Shown: positions 1 through 8,400, counted from the stretch's first letter. The stretch is DNA of 64,000 bases from Corynebacterium halotolerans YIM 70093 = DSM 44683 (GCF_000341345.1 NC_020302.1:1282075-1346074), one strand, 5' to 3'. A program made the numbers and translations. The notes: a model not told the origin generated them from the sequence alone.

Positions 1-432
1 ACGTACCTCCTCGGTGTGTTCGAGCCGGTGGGCCATGGTGTTGAAGGCGTGCGCCAGGGTCGTGACCTCCGGGCCGGCGTTGCCGGCGGGGACGCGGACC
101 CGGTAGTTGCCGCCGGCCACGGTGGTGGCGGCACGGGTCAGGCCCTGCAGGGGTGTCCGGAGCCGGCGGGAGAGCCAGAGACTGGCCAACAGCGCACAGA
201 TCAGGGCGGTCGGTACCGCGACCGCCAGGGTGATCAGGCCGGCGTCACGGTAGGCCTGCTCGACATGGAGCAGTTCGAGGGCGGGATCCGATCGGTCGGC
301 CATCAGCAGGTGGTGGTGGAACAGGGGTGGGCCCACCAGGGACGCCACGGCCGCCGCGGCGATCAGGCTGACGGTCACGACCAGGACCTGGGCGGCCAGG
401 AATCGGAAGGTCAGTCCGGTTTCGTTTCTCAT
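1..432 (-). CDS. copS: Two-component sensor histidine kinase, probable CopS (partial, runs off the left edge)
   Basis: Only the N-terminal 144 residues are inside the window. They show a membrane helix near residues 9-30, a short His-containing extracytoplasmic loop (FHHHLL near residues 37-42), a second helix near residues 63-83, and a HAMP-type linker ending in FNTMAHRLEHTEE. The catalytic H-box and ATPase domains would lie beyond the window. The ATG overlaps the TGA of the response-regulator gene (ATGA), so the two are translationally coupled. The copper assignment is inferred from the CopR-box-like sequence upstream of its partner and the divergent cueP gene. The His-rich loop fits metal sensing but does not prove it. 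Confidence 0.75.
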   Translation of the reverse strand, partial: MRNETGLTFRFLAAQVLVVTVSLIAAAAVASLVGPPLFHHHLLMADRSDPALELLHVEQAYRDAGLITLAVAVPTALICALLASLWLSRRLRTPLQGLTRAATTVAGGNYRVRVPAGNAGPEVTTLAHAFNTMAHRLEHTEEVR

Positions 433-1151
433 GGCCGTCCCATCCGGTAGCCGACCCCGCGGACGGTGTCGATGTAGCCACGCCCCCGGGCATCGTTGCC
501 GAGCTTGCGGCGCAGGTTGCCGATGTGTACGTCAACGATGCGCTCATCACCGACCCAGGAGGTGTCCCAGACGTCGGTGATGAGTTCGTGGCGGGAGAGG
601 ACCTGGCCGGGGCGGGCGGCCAGGGCGACCAGCAGCTCGAATTCCGTGCGTGTGAGGGCCACGGCGGTGTCCTCGACGCGGGCTTCGTGGGCGGCCGGAT
701 CAACGACGAGGTCGCCGAAGACGTGAGGGGTGGCCGGTTGCGGCCCGGCGGCGCCGGTCCGTGGGCGGCGCAGGACGGCAAGGACCCGGGTGACCAGTTC
801 ACGGATGCTGAACGGTTTGGTGATGTAGTCGTCGGCACCGGTGGTCAAGCCGGTTATCTTGTCATCCTCACTTACACGGGCGGTGAGCATGAGGATGTAG
901 CAGTCGGAGAAGGTGCGGATCCGACGGCAGACCTCGAGGCCGTCCATGCCGGGCAGGCCGAGATCAAGCACGATGACATCGGGCTCATGCCTGCGGGTGT
1001 CGTCCACCGCCTGGCTCCCGGTGTGGGCCTGCGCGACGTCAAAACCGGCGCGGATGAGATAGTTGGCCACCATCTGGGCCAGGGGCTTCTCGTCGTCGAC
1101 GACGAGGACCTTGCCGGCGGGCCGATCCTGTGTCGTTGTTCGGGCAACCAT
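429..1151 (-). CDS. copR: OmpR/PhoB-family response regulator, probable CopR
   Basis: A 240-residue regulator with an N-terminal receiver domain (acidic pocket in VVDDE, phospho-acceptor Asp in VLDLGLPGMDG, conserved Lys in ITKPFS). A C-terminal winged helix of the OmpR type ends in YIDTVRGVGYRMGRP. The start at 1151 was chosen because the receiver fold begins a few residues later; upstream in-frame codons would add a non-homologous extension. It is first in an operon with the sensor kinase (ATGA overlap). A sequence resembling the CopR box of C. glutamicum lies about 60 bp upstream, which suggests autoregulated copper-stress control. Family assignment is firm; the copper role is inferred from the site and from cueP next door. 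Confidence 0.85.
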   Translation of the reverse strand: MVARTTTQDRPAGKVLVVDDEKPLAQMVANYLIRAGFDVAQAHTGSQAVDDTRRHEPDVIVLDLGLPGMDGLEVCRRIRTFSDCYILMLTARVSEDDKITGLTTGADDYITKPFSIRELVTRVLAVLRRPRTGAAGPQPATPHVFGDLVVDPAAHEARVEDTAVALTRTEFELLVALAARPGQVLSRHELITDVWDTSWVGDERIVDVHIGNLRRKLGNDARGRGYIDTVRGVGYRMGRP

Positions 1152-1210
1152 GGGTCCCAGTATCACCCGAGGATGCGACAGAGCAGGCGGATCCGGGCCC
1201 CCCACAGGCC

Positions 1211-1230
1211 ACATCTTCGCCAAATCTTCA
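1211..1230 (-). promoter_or_regulatory. Putative CopR box in the copRS promoter
   Basis: Read on the minus strand the 20 bp are TGAAGATTT-GG-CGAAGATGT. The C. glutamicum CopR site, as I recall it, is a direct repeat TGAAGATTTnnTGAAGATTT. The first half-site is perfect and the second matches 7 of 9 positions. It lies 60 bp upstream of copR in the copR/cueP divergent region. Confidence 0.6.
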
Positions 1231-1536
1231 TGAACCGTGGGCCTGTCTGGAGGGCACTCGTCCCCACACGGAGGAGAAAAGGTCTCTCCCGGGACGGAAG
1301 CTGGGCCTCCCCACCAGGGGTTCTCGTCACGGACGAGTGTCCGCCGTGGTGCCGTGGCGGCCAGCCCGACGCGGAGATCCGTACCGCAACCACCGTGGGC
1401 GGGGCCGCCGCCCGGGCCTGCTCCCGGCGTTTTACAGCGCTGTGAGCAGTCGTTTTATTTAAGGGGCGCGAAGGGTGCGTGCTAGAAAAGTCTGTGGCGC
1501 CGATCCCGGGCCGCCCGATGACTCAAGGAGATGGAC
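1231..1536. other. copR-cueP intergenic region
   Basis: About 300 bp with no convincing gene. A perfect 10-bp palindrome ACAGCGCTGT lies at 1434-1443, just upstream of an AT-rich stretch (about 1450-1462) that could carry the cueP promoter. An AAGGAG ribosome-binding site sits at 1525-1530. A second clear CopR box next to cueP was not found. Confidence 0.4.
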
Positions 1537-2112
1537 GTGAAAAGAGCAACGATCGGGGCCGCCGCCCTCGCCCTCACACTGACCGGATGTTCAACAGCTG
1601 GCTCTGATTCCACTGCCAGTGGTGAGGCGTCCCAGGAGGAGTTCCTGGCCGCCCATGATCTCGACGGCATGGACACCGCCGGGATCATCGACCACCTCGA
1701 CCGGGTCGACGTCGCTGAACGGTCCACCGACCTGATCGCCTCGGTGCGCCCCGATGAGCTGCTCCTCACGGACAACAACCGGGAGGTGGTCCTCGACCTG
1801 CCGGAGAATCAGACTTACGTGTCGATTGCGCCGTATGTGAATCAGACACACGACTGCTTCTACCACAGCCTGACGACCTGCCTGGGCGAGCTGGGCAACG
1901 AGAACATCCACGTCACGATCACCGACGGTGCGACCGGCGAACAGCTGGTCGATGAGCAGGTGACCACCTTCGACAACGGGTTCATCGGCTTCTGGATGCC
2001 GAGCGACACCACCGGCACGGTCGAGGTCAGCTACCAGGGCCACACCGGTACCACCGGGTTCTCCACCACCGATGAGGGCGCCACCTGCCTCACCGATCTG
2101 CGCCTGACCTGA
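1537..2112 (+). CDS. cueP: CueP-family copper-binding lipoprotein
   Basis: An exported lipoprotein of about 191 residues. The N-terminus has a short basic segment, a hydrophobic stretch and the lipobox LTGC, so the mature protein should be anchored outside the membrane. The segment HDCFYHSLTTCLGEL is the characteristic Cys/His motif of the CueP family, which in Salmonella binds periplasmic copper. I place the start at GTG 1537 and not at ATG 1531: AAGGAG ends at 1530, directly against the ATG but an ideal 6 nt before the GTG, and the GTG start gives the more normal signal sequence. It is divergent from copRS, consistent with a copper-protection module. Confidence 0.85.
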   Translation: MKRATIGAAALALTLTGCSTAGSDSTASGEASQEEFLAAHDLDGMDTAGIIDHLDRVDVAERSTDLIASVRPDELLLTDNNREVVLDLPENQTYVSIAPYVNQTHDCFYHSLTTCLGELGNENIHVTITDGATGEQLVDEQVTTFDNGFIGFWMPSDTTGTVEVSYQGHTGTTGFSTTDEGATCLTDLRLT

Positions 2113-2349
2113 TGATCGCCCCCGCAGGGAGCACCGGCCTCTCCATGGCGCACCAGGCCGCATCCGGGTTCGCCATGACCGGCGGCGTGATGGCCCAGTC
2201 GGTGACCGGTCAACAGTTCAGCGAGGCCGCGGCCGTCGAACCGGTCCCTCCCGGCATCGGCCTTCCACGCCACCCGGGGTCCGCGTGTCCGAACCTGCAG
2301 CTGACACACATCGGGCACCGTGTCCGGCCTGTCTGATACACCTTGACCC
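2113..2349. promoter_or_regulatory. cueP to sbcD intergenic region; probable leaderless promoter
   Basis: No gene is supported here. At its right end a TACACC -10-like hexamer (2337-2342) lies 7 nt before the ATG at 2350, and there is no ribosome-binding site. This predicts a transcript that starts at or next to the start codon. Confidence 0.4.
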
Positions 2350-3495
2350 ATGACCTCCACCCGCTTCCTCCACACCTCTGACCTGCAGTTGGGAATGACC
2401 CGCTGGTTCCTCGAGGGCGAAGCCCAGGCGCGTTTCGACGAGGCGCGCATCGGGGCGATCGACCGGCTCGGCGAGATCGCCGGGGAGTACGACTGCGCGT
2501 TCATCGTCGTCGCCGGCGACGTGTTCGAACACAACTCGCTCAACCAGCGCACCACCGGCCGTGCGCTCGAGGCCCTGCGCCGGTTGCCCGTGCCCGTGTA
2601 CCTGCTGCCCGGCAACCATGATCCCCTGGTCGCCGACTCCATCTTCTACCGCACCACGGGTGAGGGTGTGCACGTCATCGCGGACACGGAACCGGTCACC
2701 GTGGCCGAGGGGGTGGAGCTTATCGGCGCACCGCTGACGGCCAAGCGGGCCACGACCGATCTGGTCCGGCAGGCGCTCGCACCGCTCGAGCCCACCGACG
2801 GCATCCGCGTCGCAGTGGGCCACGGCCAGGCGGAATCCCGCAGCAACGACGCCTCCCCGGACCAGATCGACCTCGCCTTCGTCGAGCAACGCCTGGCCGA
2901 GGGCACCATCGACTACCTGGCCCTCGGCGACACCCACTCCACCCGCCAGGTCGGCACGAGCGGGCGGGTGTGGTTCTCCGGGGCGCCGGAGACCACCGAC
3001 TTCCACGACCTGACCGAGGGGGTGGAGGGCGGGGAGACCGACTCCGGCAACGCCCTGGTGGTCACGGTGGACAAGACCTCGGCCACCGACGCCGCCGTCG
3101 AGGTGGAGAAGGTCCCGGTGGGGCAGTGGGTCTTCGAGGCGCTGACCCGCGAGGTCTCCTCCCTTGAGGACGTCGAGGAGTTCCTGGACACCCTGCGCGC
3201 CTACGAGCGCAAGGCCACCACCGTCCTCAAGTACGCCCTGCGCGGCACCCTCGACATGACCGCCACCCGCCGACTCGAGGCCGGGCTGGAGGAACTCGAG
3301 CCGGTCTTCGCCTCACTGCGGCCCCGAGAACGGCTGATGGACCTGCACCTGGAGCCGGGGGCGGAGGAACTCGCCTCGCTCGACATCGCCGGCTTCGCGG
3401 CCTCGGCCATGGAGGACCTCATCGGCCGGGCGGAGCAGGAGCCCGTCGCCCGGGACGCCGTCAACCTGCTGTTCCGGCTCACGAAGGAGGCTTAA
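2350..3495 (+). CDS. SbcD-like DNA repair exonuclease (calcineurin-type phosphoesterase)
   Basis: A 381-residue metallophosphoesterase of the SbcD/Mre11 type. The ordered metal motifs are visible: DLQLG near the N-terminus, GDVFEHN, GNHD, HGQAES and GDTHS. The family processes double-strand ends and hairpins with an SMC-like ATPase partner, and the next gene 5 nt downstream is exactly such a partner; its AAGGAG ribosome-binding site lies inside the last codons of this gene. Corynebacteria usually carry another, canonical sbcCD pair, so this may be the shorter YhaO-like branch. The ATG at 2350 is preceded by a -10-like hexamer and no Shine-Dalgarno sequence. Confidence 0.85.
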   Translation: MTSTRFLHTSDLQLGMTRWFLEGEAQARFDEARIGAIDRLGEIAGEYDCAFIVVAGDVFEHNSLNQRTTGRALEALRRLPVPVYLLPGNHDPLVADSIFYRTTGEGVHVIADTEPVTVAEGVELIGAPLTAKRATTDLVRQALAPLEPTDGIRVAVGHGQAESRSNDASPDQIDLAFVEQRLAEGTIDYLALGDTHSTRQVGTSGRVWFSGAPETTDFHDLTEGVEGGETDSGNALVVTVDKTSATDAAVEVEKVPVGQWVFEALTREVSSLEDVEEFLDTLRAYERKATTVLKYALRGTLDMTATRRLEAGLEELEPVFASLRPRERLMDLHLEPGAEELASLDIAGFAASAMEDLIGRAEQEPVARDAVNLLFRLTKEA

Positions 3496-3500
3496 GCGTC

Positions 3501-6173
3501 ATGCGCATCCACTCACTGACCATCGACAACGTCCGCGGCATCGAGCACCTCGAGCTGACCGACCTGCCGCAGACGGGCGTCATCGTCATCTCCGGCGACA
3601 ACGAGCAGGGCAAGTCCACCATCCTGGACGCCCTCCACGCCGTGCTCAACGAGAAGCACTCCTCGAAGAAGAAGACCCTGCGGGAGCTGCAGCCCGTCGA
3701 CCGCGACGCCGCCCCGTCCGTCACCCTGACCGCCACGCTCGGCCCGCACACCTTCACCCTGGCCAAGACCTGGCTGCGGCGCGCGAAGGCGGAGCTGACG
3801 ATCACCGCCCCGGCGCGCGAGAACCACACCGGTGACGAGGCGGAGGAGAAGCTCGACCGGCTCAAGGCCGATTTCCTCGATGACGGCCTGCTCAGGGCCC
3901 TGTTCCTGCGTCAGGGGGACATCGACACCGCCGGCGACGCCACCGGCATCCCGTCGCTGACCCGCGCACTCGACGGCGCGGAGGACACCGGGGCCGCCTC
4001 CGGCACCGAGGATTCCGCCCTGATGAAGGCCGTCGAGGCGGAGTACACCCGCTACTACACCGCCGGCAAGGGCGCCGAGGCCGGCGTGCTCAAGACCGCC
4101 CGCACCCAGCACGCCGAGGCCCGGGCCTCCCTTGCCGACGCCCGCGCCGCCGTCGCCGAGCTCGAGGGCTTCGTCACCCGCGTGGAGACCGTCACCCGTG
4201 ACCGCGACGAGGCCACCGCCCAGCTCCCCGACGCCCGGGCGGAGGTCACCGCACTGGGGGAGAAGGCGGAGCAGGCCGCCGCCGCGCAGGAGAAGGCGGA
4301 CCGGCTGCGCGGGGACCTCACCCGCGCCGAGGACACGCTCACCCGGGCCCGGGCAGCCGTGGCCGCCCGCGAGCAGCAGAAGACCGGGGTGACCGAGCTG
4401 GCGGAGGCGCTGGCCGAGCGCAGCCGCGGCCTGGCGGAGGCCCAGGAGAAGGCCGCCCAGGAAGACCAGCAGCTGACCACTCTCGGTGAACAGCTCGACG
4501 AGGCACGGGCGCAGGAGGATGCGGCCCGCGAGGCGCTGAAGCGGGCCCGTGCCCGTCACCGTCTGCTCACCGACCTCGCCCGCCGCGATGAGCTGGCCGC
4601 CAGACTCGCGGACATCGACGCCCTCGACGAGCGGATCCGCGGACTGCGGGAGCAGTCGGCCGGCCCCCGGGTCACCGATGAGGATCTGCGCGCGGTCGAG
4701 GACGCCGCCACCGAACTGACGCTCCAGCGCCGCCTGCGCGAGGCCGCCGCCGCGAAGCTGCGTCTGAGCGCGGCGGAGACCACCTCCGTCACCGTCGACG
4801 ACGCGGACGTCGAGATCCGGGCGGACGAGCACGTCGTCGAGCTGCGCGAGGGCACCACCCTGACCATCGGCGCCGTCACCGCCGTCTACTCCGCCGGACA
4901 CACCGGCACCACCCCCGCCACCGACGCCGTAGCCGCAGCCGAGCGCGCGCTGGCGGACCTGCTCGAGGATCTCGGCTGCGCCGACGTCGAGGCGGCCCGC
5001 ACCGCCCGCGAGACCGCCCGCCGGGTCGACGAGGATCTGGCGGGGCTGACCCGCGAGCGCGCCGGGCTGGTGCGCGGCGACGACGTCGATGCCCTGCGGG
5101 CGGAACTGTCCCGGTTGAGCGGTGAGCTCACTGAGGTCGAGGCGGACAACGGGGTCGACGGCGACGGCGATCCCGAGCGGGCCGCGGCCGCCGTGGAGGA
5201 GGCCACCGACGCCCTCGAGGAGGCGACCGGCCGGGTGTCGAAGGTGGATGCGGCGCTGGTGCCCTGGCGGGAGCGGCAGGCCGCCACGGCGCTGACCAGG
5301 TTGAGCACCCAGGTCGAGGGCGACCAGCTCGCCGCCGACCGTGCCCGCCGCGCACTCGAGGCCGCCGAGGAGGAGAACCCGGAGGAGGGTCTGCACCGGC
5401 AGGTCGATTCCGCGGAGGCCGCCGTGGAGGAGGCCGCCGCCCGGGTCGCCGAGGCCGAGCAGTCCCTGGCCAGGGAGGACCCGGAGCTGGCGACGAAGAT
5501 GTGGGAGGGCGCCCGGGAGCACCTGTCCTCCCTGGAGAAGACCGTCGCCGAGGCGGAGCGCAAACTCGCCGAGCTCACCGGACGCATCGAGCAGGCCACC
5601 GGCGCGGCCGAGGAGCTGGAGAAGGCCACCGCCGCCGAGGAGGCCGCCGCCAACCGGCTGGCCTCCGTGGAGCGGCGCGCGCAGGCCGCGAGGCTGCTGC
5701 GCGACACGCTGCAGGAGCATCGGGCGCGGGCGCGGCGCCGCTACGCGCAGCCCTTCGCGGAGCAGCTGACCGTCCTGGCGCGCACGGTCTTCGGGCCGGA
5801 CGTGGAGTTCACGCTGACGGACAGCCTCGACGTCGAGGCGCGCAGCATCGGGGACCGTTCGGTCCCACTGGAGTCACTGTCGGGCGGGGCGAGGGAGCAG
5901 CTGGCGATCCTCACCCGCTTCGCCATCGCCCGGCTGGTCTCGAAGGAGGGTGTCGACGGTGCGGGTGGCACGGTGCCGGTGCCGGTCGTCGTCGATGACG
6001 CGCTCGGCTCCACCGATCCCTCGCGTCTGCAGCTGATGGCCACGCTGTTCTCGGACATGGGCAGGACCGGCCAGGTCGTGGTGCTCACGTGTGTGCCGCA
6101 GCGCTATTCGCGGGTGACCGGCCGCACCGAGTACCCGATCGAGGAGCTCAAGGCCGCCGGCCGCCTGCTGTAG
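3501..6173 (+). CDS. SbcC/YhaN-like coiled-coil ATPase
   Basis: An 890-residue SMC-type ATPase, partner of the upstream nuclease. Walker A is GDNEQGKST near residue 34. Two long, Ala/Glu/Arg-rich coiled-coil regions fill most of the middle, separated by a small globular segment around residues 425-475. The C-terminal half of the ATPase has the signature SLSGGAREQL and Walker B VPVPVVVDDALG. Classical Rad50/SbcC proteins have a CxxC zinc hook at the coil apex; none is visible here, as in YhaN-like proteins, so dimerisation may use the globular insert. The role in DNA-end repair is inferred from family and operon. Confidence 0.85.
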   Translation: MRIHSLTIDNVRGIEHLELTDLPQTGVIVISGDNEQGKSTILDALHAVLNEKHSSKKKTLRELQPVDRDAAPSVTLTATLGPHTFTLAKTWLRRAKAELTITAPARENHTGDEAEEKLDRLKADFLDDGLLRALFLRQGDIDTAGDATGIPSLTRALDGAEDTGAASGTEDSALMKAVEAEYTRYYTAGKGAEAGVLKTARTQHAEARASLADARAAVAELEGFVTRVETVTRDRDEATAQLPDARAEVTALGEKAEQAAAAQEKADRLRGDLTRAEDTLTRARAAVAAREQQKTGVTELAEALAERSRGLAEAQEKAAQEDQQLTTLGEQLDEARAQEDAAREALKRARARHRLLTDLARRDELAARLADIDALDERIRGLREQSAGPRVTDEDLRAVEDAATELTLQRRLREAAAAKLRLSAAETTSVTVDDADVEIRADEHVVELREGTTLTIGAVTAVYSAGHTGTTPATDAVAAAERALADLLEDLGCADVEAARTARETARRVDEDLAGLTRERAGLVRGDDVDALRAELSRLSGELTEVEADNGVDGDGDPERAAAAVEEATDALEEATGRVSKVDAALVPWRERQAATALTRLSTQVEGDQLAADRARRALEAAEEENPEEGLHRQVDSAEAAVEEAAARVAEAEQSLAREDPELATKMWEGAREHLSSLEKTVAEAERKLAELTGRIEQATGAAEELEKATAAEEAAANRLASVERRAQAARLLRDTLQEHRARARRRYAQPFAEQLTVLARTVFGPDVEFTLTDSLDVEARSIGDRSVPLESLSGGAREQLAILTRFAIARLVSKEGVDGAGGTVPVPVVVDDALGSTDPSRLQLMATLFSDMGRTGQVVVLTCVPQRYSRVTGRTEYPIEELKAAGRLL

Positions 6174-6194
6174 CGGGGCCCGGGGACGCGGAAA

Positions 6195-6234
6195 CCCCGC
6201 CGCGCCACCCGGGAGAGGGGGTGGTGCGGCGGGG
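6195..6234. terminator. Bidirectional intrinsic terminator
   Basis: A 16-bp GC-rich stem (6195-6210 with 6219-6234, one G-U wobble) with an 8-nt loop lies between the convergent sbcC-like and yceI genes. Confidence 0.75.
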
Positions 6235-6278
6235 TCGTCCCGACCAGGCGGGGTGGCTGCCCCCGTCGGGGAAGAGCA

Positions 6279-6815
6279 CTACTGCTTGATGCCGGAGCCG
6301 TCGATCTGGATCTTGATCTCCTCGGAGACCAGGACACCGCCGGAGCCCAGCGGGGCCTGGAAGTCGATGCCGAAGTCCTTGCGGTTGATCTTGGTGGAGG
6401 CCTCGAAGCCGACACGGGTGTTGCCGAACGGATCCTCCTCGACGCCGGCGATCTCGACGTCCAGGGTGACCGGCTTGGTCACGCCCTTGAGGGTCAGGTC
6501 ACCGGTGACGGTGCCCTCCTTGTCGTCCTGGATGTCGAAGGAGGTGGCGTTGAAGGTCATCTCCGGGAAGTTCTCGGTGTCGAAGAAGTCCCCGCCGCGG
6601 ACATGGACGTCGCGGTCCTCGTTGCGGGTGTTGACCGACACGGTCTTGATGGTGGCGGTGGCGGAGGCGTTCTCCGGGTTCTCGGTGTCGATGACGATCT
6701 TGGCCTCGAAGTCCTCGAAGGAGCCGCGGACCTTGGTGACCATCGCGTGGCGGGCGACGAAGCCGATCTCGGTGTGGGAGGGATCCAGGACGTAGGTGCC
6801 GTTCAGGTTGCTCAT
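6279..6815 (-). CDS. YceI-family lipid-binding protein (Cg1322-like)
   Basis: A 178-residue lipocalin-like YceI protein. The start YVLDPSHTEIGFVARH and the central FNATSFDI strand are typical of the family, which binds polyisoprenoids in a beta barrel. No signal peptide is present, so a cytoplasmic location is expected, as for the C. glutamicum homologue. A TTAGGAG ribosome-binding site precedes the ATG. It is divergent from the MarR-type gene identified here as rosR. In C. glutamicum, RosR controls the equivalent gene cg1322, and a RosR-like operator lies about 120 bp upstream. Exact physiological ligand unknown. Confidence 0.85.
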   Translation of the reverse strand: MSNLNGTYVLDPSHTEIGFVARHAMVTKVRGSFEDFEAKIVIDTENPENASATATIKTVSVNTRNEDRDVHVRGGDFFDTENFPEMTFNATSFDIQDDKEGTVTGDLTLKGVTKPVTLDVEIAGVEEDPFGNTRVGFEASTKINRKDFGIDFQAPLGSGGVLVSEEIKIQIDGSGIKQ

Positions 6816-6936
6816 GCGGTGCTCCTAAAAAGTTGATCGTGTGTTGTGTCGGCGGGCACGGAGGCCCGCACGTTAATGGACCCTGCGCAGCTTCCGGGAA
6901 GTCCGCAGCGGGCCGTGATGCCCACGATACCAAAGG

Positions 6937-6954
6937 TTTGTGATGTGTCAACAT
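6937..6954. promoter_or_regulatory. Putative RosR operator between yceI and rosR
   Basis: The 18-mer TTTGTGATGTGTCAACAT matches the recalled RosR consensus TTGTTGAYRYRTCAACWA at 15 of 18 positions, including the complete right half apart from the last base. It is in the divergent promoter region. Confidence 0.55.
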
Positions 6955-7090
6955 AAAATGGGGCAGACGTTTCCCGCAGGTGAGTGGGGGCAGGGCTGTC
7001 CCGGGGCTCCGGTGGCCCGGTCGGTCACGGACCGGTGGGTGCGCTGCCCCGAATTATCGTCAACGGTTCGGTTCCGGACTGACCACGGGC

Positions 7091-7113
7091 TATCCTTGTT
7101 GATATGGCTACGG
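7091..7113 (+). promoter_or_regulatory. rosR leaderless promoter with overlapping RosR-like half operator
   Basis: TATCCT (7091-7096) is a -10-like hexamer 7 nt before the ATG at 7104, with no ribosome-binding site. TTGTTGATATG (7096-7106) reproduces the complete left half and centre of the RosR operator, so the motif would cover the transcription start and start codon and permit autorepression. The right half is degenerate (14 of 18 overall). Confidence 0.5.
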
Positions 7114-7622
7114 AAGCACGCTGGCTCAACGATGACGAACAGTCGCTGTGGCGACTGATTCTGGCCTCGATGCGCAAGATCGAACGAGGCATGGACGACA
7201 CCCTCCAGGTGGGCAGCGAACTGTCCTCCTCCGAGTTCTCCGTCCTGGTGTCGCTGTCCGAGGCGGAGGGGCAGTCGTTGCGTCTGCGTGACCTGTGCGC
7301 CCAGCTGGAATGGGACCGCTCGCGCACCTCGCACCAGATCACCCGGATGGAGCGCCGGGGACTCGTCTCGAAGCACAAGAGTGAGGGCGACGCCCGCGGC
7401 GTCATCGTCACCCTGACGGGGGAGGGGCAGAAGCGGCTCGAGCAGGCCGCCCCCGAGCACGTCGAGAGCGTGCGCCGCCTGGTCTTCGACCACCTGGACC
7501 CGAAGATGGTGCCGGTGCTGCGCGAGTTCATGGACAACATCATGGCCGTCGACAACGTGCCCGGACAGCCGGGCTTCACCGGCCGGCTGCTGGATCCGCC
7601 GTCCATCTCCGCCCGGGACTGA
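7104..7622 (+). CDS. rosR: MarR-family redox regulator, RosR homologue
   Basis: A 172-residue MarR-type winged-helix repressor. The recognition-helix region (LRDLCAQLEWDRSRTSHQITRMERRGLV, residues about 67-94) and the following wing with an Asp-Ala-Arg-Gly turn are typical. The C-terminus forms dimerisation helices. C. glutamicum RosR (Cg1324) is a hydrogen-peroxide-sensitive repressor next to the YceI gene cg1322; the same divergent arrangement and matching operators are seen here. In that species RosR also controls narKGHJI, which is present further along this window. The exact redox mechanism cannot be read from the sequence; residue 75 is within the single Cys region (DLCAQL). Confidence 0.85.
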   Translation: MATEARWLNDDEQSLWRLILASMRKIERGMDDTLQVGSELSSSEFSVLVSLSEAEGQSLRLRDLCAQLEWDRSRTSHQITRMERRGLVSKHKSEGDARGVIVTLTGEGQKRLEQAAPEHVESVRRLVFDHLDPKMVPVLREFMDNIMAVDNVPGQPGFTGRLLDPPSISARD

Positions 7623-7758
7623 CCCGGGCTGACCGGGGTGCCGGGGCGTCCGGTAGCCGAAAAATCAGGGTTGGATTAGGGGCATATCCCGATGTGGCGG
7701 ACCCCCTTCCCGCGGAAGAATGAATCTCAACCGCACCAGAGGAAGGAACCCCGCCACC

Positions 7759-7986
7759 ATGACCGACGCCACCCAGGACTTCAACGCCGAGCGTCTCCCG
7801 TACCACCAGCGTCGACTCGCCCGCTCCACCTCGGACCGGTGGGTCGCCGGTGTGCTCGGCGGCATCGCCCAGACCTACAACTGGAACCCCACCCTCGTCC
7901 GCCTGATCTTCGTGCTGTCCGTCATCCTGCCCGGCCCCCAGTTCCTGGCCTACGTCATCGCCTGGGTGATCATGCCGGCCCGATGA
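7759..7986 (+). CDS. PspC-domain small membrane protein
   Basis: A 75-residue protein with the PspC domain: RLARSTSDRWVAGVLGGIA followed by a hydrophobic helix ending in IMPAR. PspC proteins are membrane proteins linked to envelope stress. The ATG at 7759 lies about 10 nt after AGGAAGGAA; an upstream in-frame ATG at 7720 would add a basic, non-homologous segment and is less likely. A strong intrinsic terminator follows at 8005-8040, so the gene is probably monocistronic. Confidence 0.85.
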   Translation: MTDATQDFNAERLPYHQRRLARSTSDRWVAGVLGGIAQTYNWNPTLVRLIFVLSVILPGPQFLAYVIAWVIMPAR

Positions 7987-8004
7987 GCGGCCCGGGGGAC
8001 GACC

Positions 8005-8040
8005 ATCCGGCCCGGCCAGGTGTTCCTGGCCGGGCCGGAT
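8005..8040 (+). terminator. Intrinsic terminator after pspC
   Basis: A perfect 16-bp inverted repeat (8005-8020 and 8025-8040) with loop TGTT, followed by TTGT. Confidence 0.8.
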
Positions 8041-8294
8041 TTGTACCGTCGCCGCTCAGCGCGGCGGATCGCGGCAGGGTCAACGGAGCGCTCTACCTGG
8101 CCTTCTACCTGGGTTCCGGGGTCCCCGCGGTGGTGATCGGCCTGCCGGCCTTCGCGCTTCCGCTGGCCGGGGCCGTCACGGTGCTCTCCGCCGTCACGGC
8201 GGTGCTGGTGGTGGGCACCATCGCGCTCCCGGTCGTCGTCGACCGGCGCGTGACGCCGCCGCATTGTCCGGCCCCGGAGCCCGTCCACCGGTGA
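8041..8294 (+). pseudogene. Remnant of an MFS transporter (C-terminal fragment)
   Basis: The open frame encodes about 80 residues beginning LSAADRGRVNGALYLAFYLG and containing two hydrophobic helices. This resembles the last third of major-facilitator transporters, where a conserved region precedes helices 11-12. The rest of the transporter is absent. The only in-frame ATG (7983) lies before the terminator hairpin of the preceding gene, so the fragment has no plausible promoter or start of its own. I interpret it as a decayed gene, not a functional small protein. A short two-helix protein cannot be fully excluded. Confidence 0.55.
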
Positions 8295-8400
8295 GCGGTG
8301 ATTTTCCGTATCCTCGGGGGCAGGAAGCCGCCGACCGCGGGATTCCATCCCCGGTCGGCGGACACACCGTGCGCCGTATCCGGCGCGGAAGGAGATAAAG

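Noticed and set aside
3513..5720. 735-codon minus-strand open frame opposite the SbcC-like gene
   Set aside because: The translation is low-complexity Gly/Leu/Val/Arg with no domain; the plus strand has clear ATPase motifs.
6829..6846. Third RosR-like site AAGTTGATCGTG near the yceI start
   Set aside because: The half-site is imperfect and no inverted partner is present.
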